64,000 bases of DNA. Source: Undaria pinnatifida (lineage: Eukaryota > Sar > Phaeophyceae > Laminariales > Alariaceae). Positions 46,801-52,467 of the stretch are shown in pieces (position 1 is the first letter of the stretch; each line of letters begins with the position of its first letter). Below the pieces are notes generated by a model. The model saw nothing but the letters and a program-made list of their open reading frames with translations. It searched no databases and was not told the DNA's origin. The translations under genes and the position numbers were made by a program. The stretch covers positions 3,161,001 through 3,225,000 of the forward strand of contig JABAKD010000017.1 of the NCBI GenBank assembly GCA_012845835.1, read 5' to 3'.

Positions 46801-49693
46801 AGATTCCGGAGTTAAGCTAGTTTACCCTCGAAGCAGGAGCTGGTTCATTTTTTATGGTGGACCTAGCGCGCACGGCGTCAACGAGTGCGGAGAACCCCTT
46901 GCAAGACATCTGCTAAGGCCTTTTAGTTTTGGTCAAAACGTTCTCTACCCCTCTGTTGTACCTAGCACGTGTCCCGATCCCAGACTGTTGGTACGGTGTC
47001 TAGACTTTTTGTTTTTTGTTCATCATCCCTTCTAGTATCGTCGCACCCTTTCCTTTCTCCTCCTCCCTCCTCCCTAGACGCGACTCAGATCCGGGGTCAC
47101 CAACCAGGCTCTCCCCGCCCCCCCCTCCCCAACACGATACGCGCCTTCATTTTTATCGCGCAAAGATTCCACGGCTAGATTATTTTCTCGACGCGTGCTA
47201 CGATGTAGAGGTATACCGTTTTTTGGCGAAATGTTTTCTGAATGACGGGCCTCCTTAACCCAAAATCGTCGGAAAGTAATATTTTTTTTTGCAATTGATT
47301 CTCGTCGTGTACCTAAGCCATATTATGGGATTTTTCATCCGGTAGAACTTTTATTTTTTTCCTCCAAAATCAGTGTTTTGCCTTCGAGAGGTCTTAAGCT
47401 CCCAAATTGAGGGACCTCAGAAGAAAAAGTGGTGCACCCCTGCCGTAGCATGGGCCTCTCGTCGACTCGCACCGAATTGTGCCCCTGTCCACGCTAGGCG
47501 CTCTCAACTGTTGGTTCCTGACTGATCCTTACTACGATCTAGCCCCGCCCAAAAAAACAGCTATTTTCTCTAACGAACGTTTCATGGCTGCTCGAAACGA
47601 GGAAGGCTGCTATTAACAGCGCGCCTCCGTATATTTTCTTGTGCGTGCAAAGGTCTATCGAACGACGACGTTGGGGTGCCAAGGGACACCGTATTTCAGA
47701 AGATACGACCGGGATCTGGGTTTCAAAACCGGCGATTTCGTTAACGAAAAGTTGCACCGTAGAACGGCTCTCCTGTGATTCTAGTCGCATTCGAGGGTAA
47801 CCAATAGTCCACCGCGGCGACCGATTCTAGCATAGGTGCCCCTTCTATTTCCGGCGACCTTCACTCGACTGGTCAGCTCCGTACCTCGCCCAACAGTCGT
47901 CTAATTTGATAAACGACGTCCACCCGCATGATGACACCCATGTGGACAATCTCGTGGGCGTGCAGCGAAATAATTTTGGGAGCACAAGTCCACAGACATT
48001 CGGTGCTTTTTCCCTGCCGAAACCTCCCATCACACAGAAGCCACTTACTTGGCCCCAACACTCCTACCTCTAGCACGGACCCCCTCACCGACCACCTCGT
48101 CCAAACGGGGCTCTAAGTTTTCAAAACCGACCCTGGGTACCAGGTGCAAACGTTGACCTAAAATGGGTACTGTCACCCCTTTATCGTAGCAAGCACGCAT
48201 CGTCCTCGGAGGTATACAACATGGGGTGGTCGTGGTCGCCTGAACGGATGCCTGCTTGCGGGCAGAAGCGAGAACATGGCAGTTCCCCCCCGCATTGAAC
48301 CTGTCATCCATATGTAAGCCTGCCCTCACAATGCGGCTCACCCTTCATGTTAGTCGCCGGACACCTCAACGGTGCTTCGCGCTTGATGCAATAAGCAATG
48401 TCTGCTTGGTTGGTGAAAACCCGACGTGCTCCGGCCCGGCATAGTAGAAATGCGAGGGCCTATGGCCATACGACTACGGCCACGCATAAATATCGAGTAC
48501 ACCTCGCCCCTTACGCTTTTTCCCCGGACGTTGTTTCCCCAGTAGACATCAAAATACACGTGCGTTACGATAGGAGTAGAAATTTTCGGACGAATAGTTT
48601 CTGTCTTTTGATAGGGCTACTCGGCCGAAAAGCTGCCCTCGCCGATATTGTTGGAACATGTCATTGTGGTTTACACTAGACTATACACTACTATTAATAG
48701 TACTCAGGCCATGGGATTTCTTTGTTCATCTGACGACGCACTTTTCTTTTTTCTCGAAGCCGGGCTTTTGTCTGATGTGTAGAGTTTGTCAAGCGTGGGG
48801 GTGGACTTCAAAAGATTTTAGGTGATAGACTGATTCTACGATATACCCCCCCCCCAAAAAAAAAAAACTGCGATATCCTCTGATGACCGTTTCATGGCTG
48901 CTCGACACGAAGAGCACGGATGCTATGAAAATACTTCCTATATGTCTTGGTTTTTTTTCCTCCTTTTACAAAGGACTATCAGACGATGACGTCGGGGTGG
49001 CAAGGGGCATCGTATTTCAGGAGGTGCGGCCGGCAGCTGGCTTCAAAATCGGCGAATGCGTTGAAGAGACGTTGGGGGTGCTACCGTAGTAAGACTCGAT
49101 ACCCCCTATCGGAGCATGCCTCGCATGCATATGGTGCGGAACTTCTTGCCTGCCTTAGATAAAAAACTCCGAAACCACATGATTCCTTCTCTTTCAAAAG
49201 CAAACTCCAACAACCCCCCCCCCCCCCCCCCCCGGGCCCGTTTTCGCCGAACATTGATGCCCCAAACAACGTCTGTGCCTCCTTGTACGTGTCTAAGCTT
49301 GAGTAACCTGATCCAAATTATGCGTCGTCTGGACCGCAGGTTGCCGTCTCCAATTTCAGAAAGAGGCCCACCACGGCGACACCTCTCGCTCCCACCCCGA
49401 CCATCTCCCTGCCCACCATCGCCCCTCATACCGGCGTACCTCCTGCCACCGTATCTCCAACCACCACTCCGCCAGCCACTACGCCTTCCACGACGGCAAC
49501 TCCTCCTGCAGCACATGTGTCCGCTGCAATCCCAACTCCCACGTCCACCACGGTGCCTCCTGCAACGCCTTTGCAAGTCATAACTCCAATTTCCATCCCC
49601 GCCACGACACCTGCCGAAACACCCAATGACGCTGCAACTCCCGCCATCATTCCAGCGACAGCGCTTGGATTTCGGGGACGTCAGAGTTCGTGA
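454..49693 (+). CDS. Secreted metzincin zinc metalloprotease, 11-exon gene (exon model)
   Basis: Exon model: 454-709, 9857-10023, 17727-17822, 19272-19373, 30831-30907, 34092-34215, 36799-36960, 43379-43524, 44738-44911, 46596-46728, 49364-49693. It totals 1767 bases (588 residues plus stop), and every junction keeps phase. Domain order: signal peptide (about 1-30), pro-region (31-266) ending at Arg265-Arg266, catalytic domain from about 275 (IDVMVLYS), zinc motif HEFGHNLGCYH at 402-412 (His402, His406, His412, Glu403), Met-turn MSYSC with Met440, then a Pro/Thr/Ala-rich tail (480-588). Known of the family: metzincins are secreted or membrane-anchored zinc endopeptidases with HExxHxxGxxH plus a Met-turn. 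The fold looks closest to reprolysin-like/M72-like enzymes, but subfamily and substrate are not decided. Secretion and zymogen activation at the Arg-Arg site are inferred. The model could still miss a short exon, most likely between 46728 and 49364. The locus is about 49 kb for 1.8 kb of coding sequence. Confidence 0.72.
1772..1817. repeat. (AT)n microsatellite
   Basis: An uninterrupted AT dinucleotide run of about 46 bases. Confidence 0.95.
2402..2666 (-). mobile_element. Family A element
   Basis: Diverged left terminus (GACGCGCATGCTGCGATAGAG), clean right terminus. 265 bp. Confidence 0.75.
2749..3076 (-). mobile_element. SINE, - strand copy
   Basis: The T-rich start (the A tail of the - strand) leads to CACTTCTACTTTCCAGCTTC. 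The element ends in CGCCACCGGGGCGA, the head in reverse. Confidence 0.75.
3310..3500. repeat. Tandem repeat, about 115-bp period
   Basis: About 1.7 units, each with GATTTTGAGTAAAC, CCAGATGACCGAACCGATG and ATATATCATGCACTA. The same unit recurs at 4870-5200 with a 125-bp period. Confidence 0.8.
3600..4560. repeat. Degenerate C-rich repeats
   Basis: Three related blocks (about 3720, 3868 and 4222) share AATCTGCCAGCGTAATAAACAC-like text, GATATC.TC.TTATC and CTAGCCATCCATG. They are separated by long runs of C. Confidence 0.7.
4870..5200. repeat. Tandem repeat, 125-bp period
   Basis: Successive GTTCTGATGATTTTGAG blocks begin near 4941 and 5066, with a third, partial unit. Related to 3310-3500. 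Confidence 0.85.
6585..6840 (+). mobile_element. Family A element
   Basis: 256 bp, GACAAATGCTACGATAGAGG at left, CTATCGTATCACGGGTC at right. Confidence 0.75.
7463..7793 (-). mobile_element. Family B element, diverged
   Basis: CAAGGCTACGG and GGGGGGCTGTTACGACGG at left, AGTGACCCCTCTACAGTGGC at right. Confidence 0.6.
8618..8882 (+). mobile_element. Family A element
   Basis: Terminal CTACGATAG and CTATCGTAG motifs enclose the family landmarks (TTTCTGAATGACGG, CCTAGGCCA). Confidence 0.7.
9857..10023 (+). CDS. Metalloprotease exon 2: pro-region
   Basis: The acceptor is CAG at 9854-9856 and the donor is GTACGT at 10024. The first two bases complete the codon split at exon 1. The peptide (VAPVEFGELLCD..., ending DGVGRK) is acidic and hydrophobic and fits the beta-rich pro-region of a secreted protease. 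The exon ends in phase 0. I do not recognise a named domain. Confidence 0.7.
10138..10512. repeat. Direct repeat flanking a tRNA-like fragment and a G run
   Basis: A block of about 75 bp with AGCTATTGGTTAACCTTT and AGTGGTCAAA occurs at 10138-10213 and again at 10438-10512. Between them lie GGGTTCGAATC (10251-10261, like the B box of a tRNA gene) and a run of about 20 G. The T-stem does not pair well, so no tRNA is called. Confidence 0.55.
11018..11289 (+). mobile_element. Family A element inside a family B copy
   Basis: 272 bp. The family B text TTGCGGTCTTGAGCTT on the left continues as GAATCCGCGATTGGAATGG on the right. Confidence 0.75.
13318..13608 (+). mobile_element. Family B element
   Basis: GACCCAAGGTATGGTAGGGG at left, ACCGTCACCTTGGTGTC at right, with TCACTCGCGCGAGTAACCCC inside. 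Confidence 0.75.
14330..15165. repeat. Large non-coding repeat element (family L), copy 1
   Basis: Strongly purine-biased on the + strand. It matches, in reverse complement, the interrupted copy at 59560-60610 over several blocks (for example around 14630-14730 and 14950-15160). No transposase or reverse-transcriptase motif was seen. Confidence 0.65.
15576..16004 (+). mobile_element. Family D element with triplicated left end
   Basis: GAAGAGTCATCCCACGGTAG-type ends begin near 15574, 15646 and 15721 (73 and 75 bp apart). The right end is GCGGTGGGATGGCTC. Confidence 0.75.
16375..16564 (-). mobile_element. SINE, truncated copy
   Basis: It has the A-rich end and body of the SINE family. It stops after GTCAATTTGTGCCC and lacks the tRNA-like head. 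Confidence 0.7.
17727..17822 (+). CDS. Metalloprotease exon 3: pro-region
   Basis: A pyrimidine-rich tract (about 17703-17719) leads to a CAAG acceptor at 17723-17726. The donor is GTGAGT at 17823. The 96 bases are 32 whole codons, so the exon can join exons 2 and 4 without a frame change. The peptide runs from VWTGIVTNPPQ to WGDVCDTE. It could be skipped without breaking the frame, so it may be optional. An alternative acceptor at 17759 would shorten it by 11 codons. Confidence 0.55.
18220..18788 (+). mobile_element. Family A element interrupted by family B (18423-18738)
   Basis: Left terminus GACGCGTGCTGCGATG, right piece GGTGGTGCAAC...GCGTAG. The B copy inside has ends GACCAAGGGTGCGG and GCAGCCTTGGTC, with near-matching flanks CCCT/CCCC. 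Confidence 0.7.
19272..19373 (+). CDS. Metalloprotease exon 4: pro-region with Cys pair
   Basis: The acceptor CAG is at 19269-19271 after a weak pyrimidine tract. The donor is GTGAGT at 19374. There are 34 codons, phase 0 at both ends. The peptide includes TKTVPCDGSTTHTCLVE, where two cysteines could form a disulfide in the secreted pro-region. Confidence 0.68.
21022..21345 (+). mobile_element. Family A element
   Basis: GGCGAGTGCCACGATTAGAGG at left and CTGTATCGTAGCAGGCGTC at right. A variant A copy starts immediately after it at about 21349. Confidence 0.7.
21989..22880 (-). other. Unidentified coding-like segment in intron 4
   Basis: Two - strand frames stay open: about 22423-21989 (144 codons) and 22869-22639 (76 codons, with IDARLQYDEYKEV and PPIVVVGCSTDN). 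Unlike the surroundings, this stretch has no inverted-repeat elements or G/C runs. I do not recognise a family. It could be the far end of the neighbouring recombinase element or a separate gene fragment. Confidence 0.25.
23396..25280 (-). pseudogene. Decayed tyrosine recombinase (Crypton/DIRS/phage-integrase-like)
   Basis: One - strand frame from about 24004 to 23560 reads LIFNFLYGTTLRESFQ, CSVTAMIEYREAAASM, SGFLLPSF, then LHSSRVGAAVSHHM and GRYVRVTASA. This order matches the catalytic half of tyrosine recombinases: the HxxR box (HSSRVGAA, near 23670-23696) and the terminal Tyr (GRYV, near 23586-23594). It is broken by an in-frame TGA after EVWH (about 23770) and a TAG where IG-W-KT is expected (about 23611), with frame changes upstream. 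The upstream part (24150-25280) has coding-like pieces such as FKRSRAFFGGYIADLRASL but no clear name. It sits inside intron 4 of the protease gene, opposite strand. Element ends were not found. Confidence 0.6.
24100..24189. repeat. 45-bp tandem duplication
   Basis: Two nearly identical 45-bp units starting CGGCAAACTAGCCCGACAGC, inside the recombinase relic. Confidence 0.9.
25368..25674 (-). mobile_element. Family B element
   Basis: GACCCAAGGCTACTACCG at left, CATTAACCTGGGTC at right. CACTCGCGCGAG occurs twice inside. Confidence 0.75.
26095..26369 (+). mobile_element. Family D element
   Basis: 275 bp, GAGTTATCCCACGGCAGGG to GCGTGGGATGACTC. Flanks CTAA/CTAC. Confidence 0.75.
26999..27249 (-). 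mobile_element. Family C element, TSD GCGG
   Basis: 251 bp. GCGG at 26995-26998 and 27250-27253. Ends GAGACGTTCTCTTCGGTAG and CTGTCGTAGAATCAATC. Confidence 0.85.
28324..28611 (+). mobile_element. Family A element
   Basis: Clean left terminus GACGCGTGCTACGATAGAGG. Right terminus CTATCGTAGCACGCACG. Confidence 0.78.
28925..29243 (+). mobile_element. Family A element with internal duplication
   Basis: GACGCGTTCTACGATAGAGG, then a repeated GGTACGATAGAGCTATTAAG block near the left end. Right end CTATCCTAGCACGCGTC. Confidence 0.75.
29412..29695 (-). mobile_element. Family A element
   Basis: GACGCGTGCTACGATGAGAGG at left. Internal order reversed relative to most copies. Confidence 0.75.
30097..30382 (+). 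mobile_element. Family A element
   Basis: Termini GACGCGTGCTACGATAGAG and GTAGCACGCGTT. Flanks AAGG/ACGG (3 of 4 match). Confidence 0.78.
30831..30907 (+). CDS. Metalloprotease exon 5: pro-region
   Basis: The acceptor is TCATCAG at 30824-30830 and the donor is GTATGT at 30908. The exon reads VVLDFNEPGDPIVPDE and so on, and ends with two bases (GG) of a split Gly codon. It lies after the longest intron of the gene, 11.5 kb. The phase agrees with exon 4 before it and exon 6 after it. Confidence 0.66.
31154..31422 (+). mobile_element. Family A element inside family B
   Basis: Termini GACGAGTGCTACGGTAGAGG and CTATCGTCGCACGCATC. Flanks TTCG/TTCT. Family B text resumes after it. Confidence 0.75.
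32139..32440 (+). mobile_element. SINE, second + copy
   Basis: Same head (GGTCGCCCCGGTGGCGTAT), B box GAGTTCGAGTCC, shared body (AAATTGACTTGCGGAAG) and A-rich end as the copy at 60106. Confidence 0.75.
32488..32740 (+). mobile_element. Family D element, TSD CGAG
   Basis: 253 bp, GAGTCAACCCACGG to CCGTGGGATGGCTC. CGAG at 32484-32487 and 32741-32744. Confidence 0.85.
33481..33639. mobile_element. Family A element, TSD GGTT, internally deleted
   Basis: Ends GGCGCGTGCTACGATAGAG and CTATCGTGGCACGCGTC. GGTT is duplicated at 33477-33480 and 33640-33643. Only 159 bp, so the middle is lost. Confidence 0.85.
33720..33880. repeat. Degenerate CATCGGATGCCTCATCAT-type minisatellite
   Basis: About six imperfect units of 25-30 bp built on CATCGGATGCCTCATACATC. 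Confidence 0.7.
34092..34215 (+). CDS. Metalloprotease exon 6: Ser/Gly/Glu-rich linker and Arg-Arg site
   Basis: An excellent acceptor (a pyrimidine-rich run ending CCCGACAG at 34091) and a GTATGT donor at 34216 frame this exon. The first base completes the split Gly codon. The peptide is a polar linker rich in Ser, Gly, Asn and Glu, then HERRLHDSGNTV. The Arg-Arg pair just before the catalytic domain is where a pro-peptide would be removed (inference). Confidence 0.72.
34295..34540 (-). mobile_element. Family C element, right end missing
   Basis: AGTCGTTCTACGGTGG at left, 80 bp after exon 6. The body is present through the G run at about 34529. Confidence 0.65.
34853..35646. mobile_element. 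Foldback-type element with TTTTTCGACTG repeats
   Basis: About 40-bp inverted ends (GCCATTTCTTATGCAGTCGG on the left, its complement on the right). Many subterminal TTTTTCGACTG/CAGTCGAAAAA motifs in both directions (34885-35052, 35575-35630) and an unrelated centre rich in CA and GC. No transposase seen. Confidence 0.75.
36420..36681 (+). mobile_element. Family A element
   Basis: 262 bp with a clean left end, GACGCGTGCTACGATAGAGG. Its right end lies 117 bp before exon 7 of the protease gene. No exact TSD. Confidence 0.85.
36799..36960 (+). CDS. Metalloprotease exon 7: start of catalytic domain
   Basis: The acceptor is GAGCAG at 36798 and the donor is GTAAGA at 36961. There are 54 whole codons. 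It opens with IDVMVLYS, the first core strand typical of bacterial and algal metzincins (IDVMVVYT-like), then a helix around MGVITPAQMETIILEGL and a strand ending in FNPVHIGQ. The joined sequence DSGNTV-IDVMVLY across the exon 6/7 junction is as expected for this family. Confidence 0.8.
36989..37290 (-). mobile_element. Family C element next to exon 7 donor
   Basis: Starts 29 bp after the end of exon 7. AAGTCGTTCTAGACGG at left, CTATCGTAGAATCAGTC at right. No exact TSD. Confidence 0.8.
37951..38219 (+). mobile_element. Family A element
   Basis: GACGCAACGTGCTACGATAGG at left, TTAGCACGCGTC at right. Flanks TATT/TACT. Confidence 0.75.
38528..38784 (-). mobile_element. Family C element, opposite to its neighbour
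   Basis: About 257 bp in reverse orientation relative to 38901-39147, about 116 bp away. The pair forms a long inverted repeat. Confidence 0.8.
38901..39147 (+). mobile_element. Family C element, TSD AAAG
   Basis: 247 bp. GACTGGTTCTACGATAG to CTATCGTAGAACGACTC. AAAG at 38897-38900 and 39148-39151. Confidence 0.92.
40321..40628 (-). mobile_element. SINE, - strand copy
   Basis: Begins with a run of T and CTCACACTTTTACTTTCCAG. Contains GGGGCTCGAACTCACG (B box in reverse) and ends GCCACTGGGGCGACC. Confidence 0.8.
40640..40870. repeat. Family L, short fragment
   Basis: It shares GAGCGCCCAAACGTTGGAGG, CTCGAAAGGGATGCGTGG and AGTCAAATGACTAAGG with 14950-15160. It ends in GAGTACG plus a C run. Confidence 0.75.
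41081..41363 (-). mobile_element. Family A element, TSD AAAG
   Basis: 283 bp with terminal repeats of the GACGCGTG-CTACGATAG type. AAAG at 41077-41080 and 41364-41367. Confidence 0.88.
41832..42062 (+). CDS. Small hypothetical ORF (76 aa) in intron 6/7 region
   Basis: ATG to TGA, basic peptide (many Arg and Lys), with SFGWVSYDKVGVLY and WWNRIKLRLYEGK. Codon choice is AT-leaning, unlike the GC-balanced protease exons. Around 41971-41999 it holds a perfect 9-bp inverted repeat, AGATCGGAG and its complement. No family recognised, and it may be chance. Confidence 0.2.
   Translation: MARTKGTVLVEGIVKRRPPKACNYPNVRSFGWVSYDKVGVLYSGKLGRRSEARVSDLRSYPGLWWNRIKLRLYEGK
42320..42572 (+). mobile_element. 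Family A element, TSD AAAG, inside family B
   Basis: 253 bp from GACGCATGCTACGATAGAGG to CTATCGTAGCACGCGTC. AAAG at 42316-42319 and 42573-42576. The two flanks join into family B sequence. Confidence 0.92.
42700..42960 (-). mobile_element. Family C element, TSD TACC, inside family B end
   Basis: 261 bp. TACC at 42696-42699 and 42961-42964. The target is the CCCCTACCGTAG end of a family B copy. Confidence 0.9.
43379..43524 (+). CDS. Metalloprotease exon 8: catalytic domain, central strand
   Basis: The acceptor is TCTGCCAG at 43378 and the donor is GTAAGA at 43525. The peptide contains LRDSTGADLVQMIGYF, matching the L-R-D-x-x-G-A-D-L-V family pattern before the active-site helix, followed by TDDFCGLG. 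It ends with two bases of a split Gly codon that exon 9 completes. Confidence 0.82.
43836..44083 (-). mobile_element. Family C element, TSD CGTA
   Basis: 248 bp. CGTA at 43832-43835 and 44084-44087. Lies in intron 8 between exons 8 and 9. Confidence 0.9.
44738..44911 (+). CDS. Metalloprotease exon 9: zinc-binding active site
   Basis: The acceptor is GAAAG at 44737 and the donor is GTGAGT at 44912. Bases 44811-44843 encode HEFGHNLGCYH, the full HExxHxxGxxH motif with three zinc-binding His and the catalytic Glu, followed by NRED and HGLRYCEG. The AAG acceptor is slightly unusual, but it is the one that keeps the phase with exon 8. Confidence 0.9.
44980..45240 (+). mobile_element. Family C element, diverged
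   Basis: ACTGATATTCTACGATAAC at left, family body with GACGACACGTCGGGGTGG, right end CTACGTACCGTAGG. Confidence 0.7.
45326..45626 (+). mobile_element. Family B element, TSD TACC
   Basis: 301 bp, GACCCAGGCTACGATAGGGG to CTACCGCAGCCTTGGTC. TACC at 45322-45325 and 45627-45630. The core holds the family B palindrome CACTCGCGCGAGTG. Confidence 0.9.
45654..46191 (-). mobile_element. Older family A element interrupted by a younger one
   Basis: Left piece 45654-45696, right piece 45935-46191. Together they give the A-family order in reverse, ending AAAAAAAGGTATACCTTTATC. Termini are more diverged than in the inner copy. Confidence 0.75.
45697..45934 (+). mobile_element. Family A element, TSD GGTT, inside another family A copy
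   Basis: 238 bp. GGTT at 45693-45696 and 45935-45938. The flanks are the two parts of an older A copy in the other orientation (45654-46191). Confidence 0.9.
46596..46728 (+). CDS. Metalloprotease exon 10: Met-turn
   Basis: The acceptor is GGCCAG at 46595. The exon reads YRTLMSYSCG, then VNYFSNPDV, RPTG and EDNARAIEDNM. LMSYSC is the Met-turn and the following segment closes the S1' wall in this family. The first donor (GTGGGG at 46729) ends the exon in phase 0. A second possible donor is GTAACG at 46749, which would leave two bases and pair with the other acceptor of exon 11. Confidence 0.85.
47190..47456 (+). mobile_element. Family A element, TSD TCTC
   Basis: 267 bp. TCTC at 47186-47189 and 47457-47460. 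The right terminus has drifted (GTAGCATGGGCC). Confidence 0.85.
47520..47770 (+). mobile_element. Family C element, TSD TCCT
   Basis: 251 bp. TCCT at 47516-47519 and 47771-47774. Confidence 0.88.
48828..49097 (+). mobile_element. Family C element, TSD GATA
   Basis: 270 bp. GATA at 48824-48827 and 49098-49101. Left end GACTGATTCTACGATA. Confidence 0.9.
49364..49693 (+). CDS. Metalloprotease exon 11: Pro/Thr/Ala-rich tail and stop
   Basis: The tail has about 109 residues, mostly Pro, Thr, Ala, Ser and Val, with TP, TTP and ATP repeats. It resembles an O-glycosylated linker or wall-associated stalk, and ends at a TGA (49691-49693). Two acceptors are possible: CAG at 49359, or AAAG at 49363, which keeps phase with the exon 10 donor at 46729. 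If an unseen exon or a further donor exists here, the true C terminus may differ. The opposite strand is also open through this region because of base composition, not because of a second gene. Confidence 0.55.
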   Translation, partial: RPTTATPLAPTPTISLPTIAPHTGVPPATVSPTTTPPATTPSTTATPPAAHVSAAIPTPTSTTVPPATPLQVITPISIPATTPAETPNDAATPAIIPATALGFRGRQSS

Positions 49694-50475
49694 AGGAGGG
49701 AAGCGGGGGAGGGGGGGGGTTGTCTTTGCCATGCACGTACCCTCGGTGACTCAGTAGAACGCTGTGGGGGAGCAGAAAGTTTGTTTCGGCTCGTGGTGAA
49801 GATGGAAGCGCTGCTGTAGTTGTACCGTTGATACCGAGATGGTGATAACTTGTTTATCTAAGCACCCACACCATACTGTAAAACGCTCGGCATACCGCGT
49901 GCCTTCTCTTGTATGTTAGGGGTGAACTACTTGTACCATAGTCGTAGACTCAGTGTCTCAATAACATTGACCCACTGACGACTTCCATTGCAGTGCGTGC
50001 GGAGCCCACCCAAGCAGGACTGAGGTTGTAGCGGTGGGTATTCTTAGTGTGTAAGGTAACTTGTGCGCGTTTGGAAACTCTGCGAAAGCATCCTTCAAGG
50101 CACGGGACGTGTAAATCAGCCTGTAGAGACGTAGGGAAACCCGTGAGTCATATACAACACGGCTCACAAAGGCAGCATCATGTAATGTAACGTGGGCAAC
50201 AGCCAACATCAAGCAGCGGCACACATGGCGAAGACGCTCGAACGCGGCCTTCGACACTCTGACAAAACGGTTTATTTAGCAAAAACACAACACAAATCGT
50301 GTCACAAGACGTAAAACCCGACACCAGGGTACCAGGTACCAGTACAACGCTACGGTGAGCCCACGGAGGCGTTCTTCTATGAGGGCAGACTCGCAAATAG
50401 GGACCCCTGATCCCGTGTGGAAAACGCCGGACAAAGATTTGTAATTTTTTTTTCCTTTCTTTTTCTTGGCCCCTA

Positions 50476-50580
50476 TTACGGGGGACCATAGTAAACAGGA
50501 CCTACGGTACACACAAAAACCAATATATTTCCGTATTTTGACTAACAATATTTGGTCCTATTTACTATGGTCCCCCGTAA
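50476..50580. mobile_element. 105-bp inverted-repeat element flanked by TA
   Basis: TTACGGGGGACCATAGTAAA at the left is mirrored at the right. TA at 50474-50475 and 50581-50582 suggests a TA-target (mariner-like) non-autonomous element. Confidence 0.75.
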
Positions 50581-50909
50581 TACCAAAAAAGTGTCCGATT
50601 TCCGACCGGCGGGGAAGTTCACAACCGAAGAGCCACCGCTATATAGACGCCTCTTGCGGCAGAGGTGGTAGAAGCGGACCCTTTTGCCTTCCAAGGGTGG
50701 CTGCGTGAGGAGAGCAACAACGCTCCGGCGAGGAGGTACCTTTTGGGGCCTCCTTTTTCCGTGGCTCGCGGTCACTCGCGCGAGCGACGGCCCTGTTTCT
50801 TGGCGGCCTTTACGCTTTCAGGCTGTATTAAACTTTGCCGATGTTCGTCAGCAATAGAACGCTAGGCAACGCTCTGCGCCTCAGAAATTACCTGAAGTGT
50901 TTCAGTTAA

Positions 50910-51156
50910 GACCGATTCTACGATCTAGCACCCGCCCAAAACCAGCGATCTTCTTTAGTGAACATTCCATGGCGCTGCTCGACACGAGGAAGGATGCTAT
51001 GAAAAAAAAAAAGTGTCTTCGTGTGTGTGTTTTGGTTTTGCCAAGGGCCATCAGACGATGACGTCGGGGTGGCGAGGGGCACCGTTTTCCAGGAGATACA
51101 CGGCCGGGAGCTGGTTTCAAAGACGGCGATTTCGTGAAGAGAAAAGTTGGGGGGGA
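50910..51156 (+). mobile_element. Family C element, right end lost
   Basis: GACCGATTCTACGATC at left. The right terminus is replaced by a family A element. Confidence 0.75.
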
Positions 51157-51456
51157 GATGCGCGCTACGACAGAGGTGCACCAGTTTTTTTTTTCAGGGG
51201 TGTTCTTCAATTCAGGAGCTTAAGACCACTCTCCTCCGGAAAGCTGAATTCAGGGAAGAAAATATAAAACTGAGCACTATAATACACGATCGCGCACCGG
51301 ATGAAGCATCCCATGGGGACTAGGTACGCAACGAGAATCACCATGCAAGGAAAAAAAAAAAATGGAAAATTTCCGATGATTTTGGGTTAAGGAGCCCCCG
51401 TGATTTAGAAAACACAATAGCCAAAAAACGGTATACCTTTCATCGTAGCGCGCGTC
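51157..51456 (-). mobile_element. Family A element truncating a family C copy
   Basis: GATGCGCGCTACGACAGAGG to CATCGTAGCGCGCGTC. It abuts the right part of the C copy that starts at 50910. Confidence 0.7.
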
Positions 51457-51483
51457 TACGATAGAGGAAGCACTTTTTGTGAG

Positions 51484-51746
51484 GAGTCGTTCTACGGCAG
51501 CCGCGGGCCCAGCTTTTTTTTTTTGGAACGAAATCGCCGGTTTTGAAACCCAGCTCCCGGTCGTATCCTCCTGAAACACGGTGTTCCTTGGCACCCCGAC
51601 GTCGTCGTTCGACAGACCTTTGCACGCACAAGAAAATGTATGGAGGCGCGCTGTTAATAGTTGCATCCTTCCTCGTTTCGAGCGGCCATGAAACGTTCGT
51701 TAAAGAAAAGCGCCGGTTTGGGTTGCGGGCTATCGTGGAATCAGTT
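51484..51746 (-). mobile_element. Family C element, TSD TGAG
   Basis: 263 bp. TGAG at 51480-51483 and 51747-51750. Confidence 0.9.
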
Positions 51747-51901
51747 TGAGGTACGGAGTCAACCGCGCCAGGCAGTAGTGAAAATTGGGGTATGATACTA
51801 CAATACTGTAACCTCGGTCAAGGGCTCTACTATACCTCGCCCGGGACCTAATTTTGGAGACAATCGAAAGCGGTCCCCCGATGAACCACCCTAAGGCCGA
51901 G

Positions 51902-52255
51902 GAGTCGTTCTAAGGTAGCCCCCCCGCCCCCCCCCCCCTCCCCCCCCCCCCCCCCCGCCAACTTGTCGTTCACGAAAAATCGCTGGTTTAGAAACCAGCT
52001 CCCGCGGCCGTATCTCCTGAAATACGAATACGTGAAATACGGTGCCCCTTGCTGCCACACTCCCCGACGTCTCATCGTTCGATAGTCCTTCTAGCACGTA
52101 AACAAGAGCATGTTCATGATGAGAATTAATTTTTCATAGCATCCTTCCTATTTTCGGGCAGCGAGCTATCTAGGAGACTTTCGTAAAAAGAAATATCGCT
52201 GGTTTGGTGTAGGGGCGGGGGGGTGTAGCTAGTGGTAGCTACCGTATAATCGGCC
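51902..52255 (-). mobile_element. Family C element, diverged, with long C and G runs
   Basis: GAGTCGTTCTAAGGTAG at left. A right end near CTACCGTATAATCGG. The run of C near 51918-51957 is unusually long. Confidence 0.7.
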
Positions 52256-52467
52256 GGCCTAGGGTATACAACGAAACTTGCATGGCGAAGAAAAATAGAG
52301 AAGAAATTTCTGAGGAATTCGGGTTTAAGGTGAGCCCCGTCCTATGATTCACAAAAGCATTTGGCCTTTAAAAACCCGCTACTACCCCTGTCGTAACACG
52401 AGTCTGACCTCCTACGTATCGGTTATGTACCTCCTACGGGTAGCCTTTTTCGGGTTATTGATCACAG

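Noticed and set aside
49426-49732. - strand Gly/Ala/Val-rich frames opposite exon 11
   Set aside because: They are the complement of the Pro/Thr/Ala-rich tail. The + frame has a splice acceptor and fits the protease gene.
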